Virus record (IMG/VR): IMGVR_UViG_3300011116_000815
Location: 1 to 54,417 of that record
Length of the DNA stretch: 54,417 nt
Source of the DNA: a virus
Reading direction: 5' to 3' (one strand)
Within the stretch, counting starts at the first letter, position 1. Every line of letters begins with the position of its first letter. Below are positions 45,101 through 54,417 of this stretch, piece after piece. The position numbers were made by a program, and so were the translations under genes. The notes under the pieces were generated by a model. That model was not told the DNA's origin. It saw only the letters and a list, made by a program, of their open reading frames with translations, and searched no databases.

Positions 45101-48100
45101 GTTCTACCTGGGCGTGAACGGCAGCCGAGCGGGAAACTAGCCGAGGTCGCCCGTTACTGGGCGGCCGGCAGTAGCACGAGGGACTACAGCGAGGCGGACC
45201 GCGACGCGGCGGCCCTGGGCGTGATCTGGGTCCGGGAGGAGGAGCAGCCGGACTGCTGCGAGGTGTGGGAGGAGAACTGGGAGACGGTCGTGATGTTCAT
45301 GCGACTGCAGACGCAGTGGCGGACCACGATGGCCGGCTACCAGGGGCTCGATTATGGGGCCGCTCAGTGGCTGATGGGTCTTTACCATGTGGAAGACCCA
45401 GTCACGATGCTTGAGGGCCTGCAGGTGATGGAGTCGGCGGCACTGCAGGAGCTGAACCGCGATGGCTGACAACACGACCCGGCTGAAGATCCTGGCCCAG
45501 GTCGAGGGGGTGCAGGGGTTCGATTCGCTGAAGCGAAGCCTGCAGGGGCTGGCGCAGCAGGGGCAGCAATCGGGCCGATCGCTGGATCGGCTCTACACCA
45601 GCTATCAGCAGCTGTCCGGGGCTGGGAAGAACAGCATCAGCAGCCTGAGGCTCCAGGCAACAGCCCTGGCCCAGCTGCGAGATCAGGCTGAGCTTGGCAG
45701 CCGGAAGTTTCGGATCCTGACCCAGGACCTCGAGCGGGTTGAGAAGCAGCTGCAGCAGACCACCCGCGCGACCCGCGGCGCAGCGCCAGCCATGGGCGGC
45801 GGCATGGGCCTGGCGGGCCTGGCGGGCCAGTTCGCCCCGCAGCTGGCCGTGGGCGCCGCTGTGGCCGGGATCGCCACAGCAGGGGTAAGCGCTGAGTCGG
45901 CGCAGGTGCGGCTCAAGGCGCTGACGGATCAGTTCGGTGAGTACAACGAGGCGCAGGCAGCAGCGGCGCGGATCGCCGGCACGCTGCGGCTGAGCACGGC
46001 CGAGTCGCAGCAGTCGTTCGCTGATCTCTATGCGAGCCTGAGGCCGACCGGCATCACGATCAAGGAGCTGGAAGACACTCTGATCGGGTTCTCTGCGGCG
46101 GCTCGCAACAGTGGCGCAACGGCGCAGGAGACCAGCAACGCGTTGATCCAGCTGAAGCAGGGCCTGGCCAGCGGAACGCTGCAGGGTGAGGAGCTGCGGT
46201 CAATTCGTGAGCAAGCGCCACTGGCGGCGCAGGCGATTGCGAAGGAAATGGGTACGACGATCGGCAACCTGAAGAACCTTGCGGCCGAAGGGAAGGTCAC
46301 GACCGATGTGGTAATCCGCGCGATGGGGCGGCTGAAGGAAGAGCAGCTCGGGAAGTTGAATGCGCAATTCAACACGGCAGAGCAGGCGATGATTGACATG
46401 AAGAATGCGGCGTTAGATGCTGGGTCGGAGATCTCTAAGCTGTTTGGTCCGACTATGGTGGCCGGGTTGAGGCTATTGACTGGCGCATTGAAGGGAGTCA
46501 ACGATCAGCTTAAGTTTTACTCCGACACTCAAGCCGCCCTGAAAAACTACAATATTACCCCAGAGCAAGAGCTAAAGATTCGGCAGAAGGCCGACAAAGA
46601 AGCAGAAGATATTGTCAATAGGCGTCGTATTGCCAATCCATTCCAGAGAAACGAGGAGTATCAAAGAGTCAGGCAAGAGCAATACAAAAACATGATTGAG
46701 CGATTTAGGTATGGTAGCGCTGGTCTTCAATCTAAAGATTTCGCGCTGACTCCTGAGCAGCTTGCCGATCAAGCGGCAGCACGTCAGGAACGATTGCAGG
46801 CCGAATTAGACGCAAAGAACGGCAAGAAAAAGGAGTTTAAGCCAAGTAGCCGTGCGCAAGCGTTGGTCAATGCCGCTAAGAAGCTTGGGGTTTCACCACT
46901 TGACCTGGCGACAATCATAAGCTTTGAGACTTCAGGGACATTCAGCCCGTCAATCGTTGGTGGAGAAGCTAACAAGTATCAAGGCCTAATCCAATTCGGC
47001 CCTCCAGAGCGTGCGCAATACGGAATGAATAGGCAGCAGACATTTGAGGAACAGGTACAGGGTCCAGTGGTTCGATATTTCCAAGATCGTTTTGCTAGGG
47101 CTGGAAAGAGCACTCAAGGCGCAGATCTGCTCAAGCTCTATACAACAGTCTTAACCGGAAGCCCAAGCGGTAGCCCTAACGCAAAAGACGTATTTGAGAC
47201 AAGTCCAAGATCTGGCGTAGCCGCAATGGGACCACACAGGCAGCGTGCGCTGCAAGTGTTCTTTGGCGGCAAGCTCGAAAACGTCGGCTATTCAATGGCT
47301 CAGGCTGGTGAAGACATTTCGCAAGGGTTTGAGCAGACTCAAAAACTCGCCGAACAACGTGCCAAAGAGCAGAAAGACACAATCGAGCGCAATCAGAAAC
47401 TGGCCGAACAAGCACAGCAACAGGAGGACTCCTATTTCGCAAGCCTGCAGACAACTAAAGATCAGGCAAGATTGCTCGGGACTATGACGGAGGGCCAACG
47501 ACTACTGGAGGAGTTCGCCAATAACATTCTCGACATCGAGCGAGACACGGCGAAAGTGAAAGCCGAGGCCCTGACCGAGGATGCTGCAGCGCTTGCGGTT
47601 GCGGATGGTGAGCTGAAGAAGCAGAACGCGCTGAACAAGCTGTATCAGGATCAGGCGGCGCTGAAGTCGGCGGCGATGTCCGAATCCTGGGCCCAACAGC
47701 AGGAAACCCTCCAGAGCACGCTGACCAGCTACTACCAGCAGCAAGCCGATCTGCTGGGCGAGCAGAATCAGTTGGCCGTCAGCCTGTCGCAGTCAATCGG
47801 ACAGGGACTGCAACAGGCGTTCAGCCTGGCGATTCAGGGCACCGAGGACTGGGGCGCCAGCCTGAAGAACCTCGCCAGCGGCGTGCTGCAAGACATCGCT
47901 CAGCAACTGCTGCAGATCGCGGTCATCACCCCGATCGTCAACAGCATCGCCGGGATCGGCGCGCGCGGCATCACGCCAATCGCCCCCGGAATCTCGGCGC
48001 TACCCGGCGGCGACTTCGCCGGGGCATTCACCGGTGGCGGCGGCATGTCGTTCACCGGCGGGCTGCCCGCGGCAGCGATGACTCCAGGCGCGTTCCAGTT

Positions 48101-51100
48101 CGCCACCGGCGGCATCATGACCCCTCAGGGTGCGGTGCCGCTGCGGCGTTACGCACGAGGCGGGATCGCCACGGCCCCACAGGCGGCGATCTACGGGGAG
48201 GGATCCACCCCTGAGGCGTTCGTCCCGCTGCCCGATGGCCGGCGGATCCCGGTGGCCCTGCGGCAGTATCCGGGCATCCCTGGCGCCCCCGGCACCGGCG
48301 GATCGTTTGAGCAGACCGACGCGGTGGTGCAGCGGCTGGTCGAGACGGCCCGGCAGGAGTCTGCGGTCCGCGCCGCCACGGGCTCTGCCGCTGCACCTGG
48401 CGGCACCATGCGCATCCAGATCGAAACCACCCGGATCAACTCGGTGGACTACGTCACTGCAGAGCAGGCGCAGGCGCTGGCGCAGGCGGCGGCGACCCGC
48501 AGCACAGCCCGGCAACAGCGGGCCCTCCAGGGCAGCCCGGCGGCCCGGCGATCGGTGGGGATCTGATGGACCACGACATTGCCGAGGGCGTCTACCTGCA
48601 GTTCCTGACCCGAGACGGGGCACCCACCGGCTATGCGTTTCAGCAGTTCCACGTCGGCGAGACGCGGACTTACGAGGGGGTGGACTATCTGTTCGCGGGG
48701 TTCCAATACTCCGGCGCGACAGTCGACCTGGGATTCCCGAATGCTGAGGCGGTGCTGGCGTTTCACGCGAACACGCTGGGCCTGAACATCTGGAAGCAAT
48801 CGGCCGATGATCTGTGGATTGCCAGGGTGCGCACGGTCTGGATCGACCCCGAGACGCTGGACGAAACCGGAGTGCAGATGATCGACACCTACGCCGTGAC
48901 CGGCTACACCCATGACCTGCAACAGGTGAGCCTGACCCTGGGCAGCCCGCTGGATGCAATCGGCGGCGACTGGCCACGGCGGGTGCTGACACAGGCGATG
49001 GTCGGCGCTCTGCCACCCACGGGAGACACGAGGTTCTGATGCTCGGGAAGCGACGCCTGCGCCTGCTGCTGCCGATCGACCGGCAGATCATGGCCGCCCT
49101 GGGCCTGACGGAGGCGCAGTATCGGCGATTCCAGCTTGAGGCCGAGCGCATGACCCGGCAGCGGCCGGCGCAAGGGCCTCAGGCGCTGGACCCGTTCCTG
49201 ACGTCGCTGCTGATCAGCCTGGCGATCAGCGCTGCGACTACGGCTGCGTCCTACCTGCTGACCCCACGCCCGCGGCTGAAGCAGCCCAGCAGGGCCAGGC
49301 CGGGCGAGCTGCGGCAGGAGCAGCAGCAGGGCCAGCAGCTGGTCAGCCGCACCGAGTTTGCGCCGAAAGCCGGCATCAGCAGCAGCCAGGACACGGTCGA
49401 GCTGGGCGCCACGGTGCCGGTGATCTGGGCCCACCGCGAGACGATCGACGGCGTGACCTATGGCGGCGTGCGGGTGAATTGCCCCCTGCTGTGGTCCCAG
49501 ATGGTGAGCCTGGGCGGCAGCCAGATGTTGAGGGCCGTCTACCTGGTCGGCGAGGCCTCGGTGACGGGCATCGACCCGCAGCAGTTCGCATTTGGGGAGA
49601 ACCTCCTGTCCGCCTACGACCTGGGCGCGGCCGGTGAGCAGTCGGCCCGCGTGACCCTCTACCACCGGACTGGTGGGGGGCGGATCCGCGCGAGCGACCG
49701 CATCGCCGGGCGGCTGGCGGCGAACGACCCAGGGAATGCCGAGGCGGCAGGGGCGGGCGATGTGTTTCAGGTGCGGGGACTGAACAATGAGTGGGTCCCG
49801 GCGACGTGCTACAGCTACACCCCCTCAACCCAGACGACGTTCGGGGTCTACTCGCCCATCGGCAACGGGCTGGCCTACCGGGTGAACCCGAGCATCAGGC
49901 CGATCACTCAGGCGAATGTCCAGACGCCACGGGACAAGGCGCTGACGGAGCAGGGGTATGGGCTGATCGTCTGCAGCCGCGATAATGCCGCGACGGCGCA
50001 GCGGGCGAAGTCAGATGCGATCAGCGCGAGCCGCTGCGGCCTAACTGCCCATCGCCGCGGCGGCAGCCCGGTGGTCGACAACACCCTGCTGGTCGACGAC
50101 GAGCTGGACCTGCTGCTGGACGCCAGCACCGAGGCGGCGCTGACGTTCGGGTCTGGGGACTACAGCGAATCGCGCGGGGACATCGGCTCAGCGGTGTCCG
50201 GCCGGCAGCGTGGCTGGGATGATGCGCTGATCGTCGGCGAGCTGTACCGGATCGGGTCGGCGGTCTGCGTCTGCAGCGCCAGGAGCCCATCGGACGACGT
50301 GTTCCGGTCGGACGTGGATCAGCAGCCGATCGGCGGCGGTGTGAGCGTGACGGCGACCTTCCGCGTGGTGGAGGCGGGTGCGGCCGATTTCCCCGGCCCC
50401 GGTGGCACCAGATCAGGAACCGCTGCGCCGCATGTGCTGCGGATGGCCCGGGCCACGGTGGCGGTGCCGCAGCCAGCGCAGGTGATCGAGATCGGGATCC
50501 GCTCAACGGTTGGGATCAGAGTCGGCGGGTTGATGAACTTCCGCGATGCCCTGCCCTACGCCGAGGTCGACGGGCGGGCGTGCGACTACATGAACCTGAG
50601 CTACCTGCCGCCGAATCAGATCCTGCGGGTGACGATCTACCAGTCGAGCACGATCACGCAGACCGAAACCCGCTATTCGTTCTGGCGAGTGCGCTACCGG
50701 ATCGCCGGCAGCAGCAGCAGCTGGTCAACCCTGCCGCAGCTGTTCGGGGCGGCTGGCAGCACCCAACAGGCTCAGTTTGGGTTCCTGCGGATGGAGTTCC
50801 CAACGCGGCAGCGATGGGAGGTGCGGATGGATCCGGTGAGCGGATGGGAGGTGCGCAGCGGCACGGCCACCGGTGACCTGGTGGTGATCGACGCCAGGCT
50901 GTCGACCCTGCTGACCGTGGGCGACGGATCGGTGGTGGTGCGAGTGCCCGGCGACATCGTGCCGCGCCAGTCGTCGACGTTCCAGATGCCATGCACGATC
51001 AACACCCGCGGCGGCATCGGGATGCCGAATGTCGACGGCGGCAACTACGTCGATGAGTGGGCCCGGCTGGCTGAGCAGTTCGTCTACGACGAGATCACCG

Positions 51101-54100
51101 CCAGCACGGGCGCGCCTGAGCACGAGGTGACCTACGTCAACGTGATCGACACGGCGCCGACGACACCGAGCTACGACAATCTGACGCTGGTCGGCGTCAA
51201 CATCCGCAGCGGCAGCGAGGCTACCCAGCTGGGCCAGCTGAGCGTCTACGCCAATGACGGGATCGACGGATCGCACTCGTTCCCTGATCTGCTGGCAGCA
51301 GGACTGCAGAACGAGCGCTATGGGGTCGGGTCGATCCTGAGCCCGCTGCAGGTTGATGTGGCGTCGTTCGCCTATGCGACCGAGTGGACCCGCGCGCGTC
51401 GATACTTCTACGACGGGGCGCTGCAGCAGCCGGTCAACATCCGCAGCTGGGGCAACGACACCGCGGCGCTGTTCCTGCTGGATCTGGTGACCCGCAACGG
51501 AGTGAGCTACCTGCAGCCAGCGGTGCTGTTCGACCAGTCGGAGGAGATCACGGGCCTGTTCAATGCCGGCAACATCGTTGAGGGCAGCTTCAAGCTGAGC
51601 TATGTGGACCAGGCCGAGCGCCAGCCGTGCCGAGTGTCGGTGAAGTGGCGGGAGGAGCGCCGCGCCGAGGGTGACGGCAGCAATCGCGGCCTGTTCCCGG
51701 TCATGCGAGAGGTGACGGTCAGGGAGGCCGGCACCAGCGAGACCGCGCCGCTCGAAACCCTGGACCTGTCGGACTGGTGCACGAGCGAGCGCCACGCGAT
51801 CGACGTAGGGAAGCTCAAGGCGCGGCTGAAGCGGCTGATCACGCACCAGGTCACATTCGAGACCGTGCCCCAGCAGGCGACGCTCAGGCCCGGGCGGTGC
51901 TTCCGGCTGGCGATGGAGACGGTGGCCTACTCGAATCCGCGCAATGGGGCGATCCTGGCGGATGGCACGATCACCGCGAGCGAGCCCCTAGCCGACGGCA
52001 CCTACGACGTGCTGCTGTGGGACGGCGTGGGGCAGATCCAGGAGGTGCAGCTGCAGGTCCTGGGCGGCAAGGCGGTGGGCCAGTCGTCGGCGGTGTTCAC
52101 CCTGGCGGACGTGTTCGGGACTGAGACGACCTACAAGGTCCAGTCGATGGCGTTCAACGAGGCGGGCAACATTGAGGTCACGGCGCTGCACTGGCCGACG
52201 GATCAGCAGGGCATGAGCGACGTGTCGGCGGGCTGGGAGGTAGCAGGCAACTGGGCCATTGAGGGGGCCATCGGCAGCACCGACGCGCCGGGGACGATCA
52301 CCAGCAGTTTCACCGGCGTGACGATCACAGGGCCCGGGACCCTGACCGTCGGGGTGGCTGGCAGCTATGCGGCGGTGATCAGCGGGACCGGGACCGGGTT
52401 CACCTACAGCTGGACCGGGGCGGGCCTGACGTTCGGCAGCCCCTCGGCGGCGACCACGACGATCACGGCCAGCAGCGCCGGCAGCAAGACCGCCAGCTGT
52501 GCGGTGACGCGCGGGGGCACGACGATCACCGACACGCACCCGATCCTGGCGGTTGCGGCCGATGCGACCACGACGATCGGCACCGTGACCATCAGCGGCG
52601 CAACGACCGGGACCAGCCCGGCGACGGCGAGCTACTCGGCAGCGGTGTCCGGGACCGCAACGGACCTGAGCTACAGCTGGACGGCGCCTGTGGTGCCGGC
52701 GGGCGGGGTGGTGACCTGGGACGCCACGAACCTGGCGACGGTCTCGGCGACGTTCACTGGCGTCGGTACCTATCAGCTGGCGTGCCGGGTCACCAGCTAC
52801 GCGGCGACGGACCGGATCATCGACAAGGCGGTGACGTTCAACCTGTCGACGGACACGGCGACGGCAACGGCGCACGGGCTCGCCGCGGGCGATCCGGTAA
52901 CATTCACCGCGACCACCGGCACCCTGCCAACGGGGCTGCAGGAGCAGACCACCTACTGGGTCCGATCGGGCGGGCTGACGGCCGATGCGTTCACGGTCGC
53001 CACGGCCCCGGGCGGCACCCTGCTGGACCTGTCCGGCGCCGCTGGCGGCACGTACCGGGTGACCAGACTGGGGCGGTCCGACCTGCATCAGGTGGTGATC
53101 TCGTGAGCGTGCCATTCCCTGCGATCCGCCCGGCCAGTCGGCAGTACCAGCCGCCGGCGGTGCCGATCAGCGAGACCAGATCCGAGGCCGGCCTGACGTT
53201 CCGGCGACGGCGGGGGAGCCTGGCGGTTGATGCCTCGCTGGCCCTGCGGTTCGATGCGCGGCCTGTGAGCGACTGGGACGCGATCGAGGCGGCATGGCTG
53301 GCCAGCGACTGTGGGATGCAGGAGCTGGCCCTGCCGGCCGAGGTGTGGGCACCTGGGGCGGCGCCAGACCTGCCGGGGCTGCAATGGCGGTTCGTGCCGG
53401 ACCGGCCGCCGCAGAAGGGCCAGGAGCGGGACCTGCGCGGGCGGGTGGGCATCACGGTGGAGCTGCGGGCTGTGGCGGTCTGAGAACTGGCACAAGGGCA
53501 GCGGTCAGAGCCGGGCACTCGGGGGGATGATTCGGGGCATGGGCCGGAAGGCTCATTCATTCACACTCACCCAAGGAACATGGCCACCGCAATCGCGGCG
53601 ATCACGCCGCCGGATTTTCGGCATCTGAGCATCAACATCAAGGGCACCGCGCCGCTGGTGATCAATCGCTTCAGCGCCAAGGCAATGGAGAAGATCCGCG
53701 AGACCCAGGAGGCCGGAGGTGCCGCGAGGTCTCGCAAGACGAAGGATCCCAAGGACTTCCAAGAGCTCTTCGAGGGCGCGAAGCACGTGTCCGACGAGGG
53801 GTGGGAGGGGATTCACGCCGCCGCGTTCCGCAGCGCTGCAATCAGCGCTTGCCGGGCCTGTGGGTTCAAGATGACCCACGCCAAGCTGGCCTTCATGGTC
53901 ATGCAGGACGGGTTCGACCGAGTGGATGGGGCGCCGTTGGTGCGACTGACGAGCGGCACTGCTGAGCAGTGGGTGACGCCGACCCGGAACCAGACCGGGG
54001 TTGTTGATCTGCGATCCAGGCCGATGTATCGGGAGTGGAGTGCGACGCTGCGGATCCGGTACGACGCCGGGATGCTGCAGCAGAACGACGTGGTGAACCT

Positions 54101-54417
54101 GATCGCCAGAGTCGGCTACCAGGTCGGCATCGGCGAGGGACGGCCTGACTCGACGAAGTCCGCGGGCCTTGGCTTCGGCCTGTTCGAGATCGTGTGATGC
54201 AGATAATCAGGCACGGCAGGCACGGCTCGGCACGGCGAGGCTTGGCCTGGCGCGGCGGGGCAGGGCCTGGCCAGGCACCGCAGGCAAGGCGAGGCCAGGC
54301 CGGGCCAGGCTGGGCGGGGCACCGCAGGCACGGCGCGGCGAGGCGTGGCGGGGTCAGGCCTGGCCTGGCACCGCCGGCGCGGCGAGGCTAGGCGCGGCGG
54401 GGCCAGGCCGGGCGGGG

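Overview
The window is a high-GC, almost fully coding genome of a lambda-like tailed phage, probably a siphovirus. It appears to be a circularised assembly that is complete or nearly so. The last 169 bases (54249-54417) repeat the first 169 with about four mismatches, so the unique length would be about 54.25 kb. A cyanobacterial host, perhaps a high-GC Synechococcus/Cyanobium type, is an inference. It rests on a primary-type sigma factor that reads like cyanobacterial SigA-family proteins, on a fibre protein with the block architecture of cyanophage structural proteins, and on genes without Shine-Dalgarno sites. No integrase or clear lysogeny repressor is recognised.

Layout. A lambda-type cos site at about 31.09-31.14 kb precedes the rightward late region: small terminase, GpA-type large terminase, a gpW-like joiner, lambda B-type portal, a very long protease-capsid fusion, head accessory and tropism-type proteins, tail terminator, tail tube, a G/GT chaperone pair with a GGGAAAC slippery heptamer, tape measure, distal tail proteins and a J-like hub. 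The late strand continues through the end of the window, across a GGCNN pentanucleotide repeat tract, into tube-like tail proteins, two large fibres and a lysis cassette (1-9.06 kb).

The strand then switches. A leftward operon (12.85 to 9.05 kb) carries a pentapeptide-repeat protein, a DUF4942-type methylase and a C5 cytosine methyltransferase with an unusual second open frame. A rightward group (12.99-15.35 kb) encodes the sigma factor, an HNH nuclease and a metallophosphoesterase. A long leftward early operon (21.70 to 15.33 kb) encodes a RecE-like exonuclease, a Sak4-like ATPase, SSB, an RTX-repeat protein and many small proteins. From 22.9 to 25.8 kb lies an array of promoter cassettes: a shared dyad motif, a leader hairpin, a CA-rich leader without Shine-Dalgarno site, and one to three tiny genes each. 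An SF2 helicase (leftward) and a primase-helicase (rightward) follow. Next comes an intergenic block with 14 GTAAC/GTTAC motifs and a (TC)23 tract, which is the best origin candidate, then one more gene and cos.

How it works together. Genes within operons are packed with ATGA, GTGA or TGATG start/stop overlaps, implying translational coupling. Early functions (recombination, replication, methylation, sigma factor) surround the two switch regions at 12.9 and 21.7-22.9 kb. Structural genes form one rightward block broken only by the repeat tract and a few gaps, some of which carry a GCTA-type minus-10-like motif. All functional names come from reading motifs and recalled family patterns. No database search was run.
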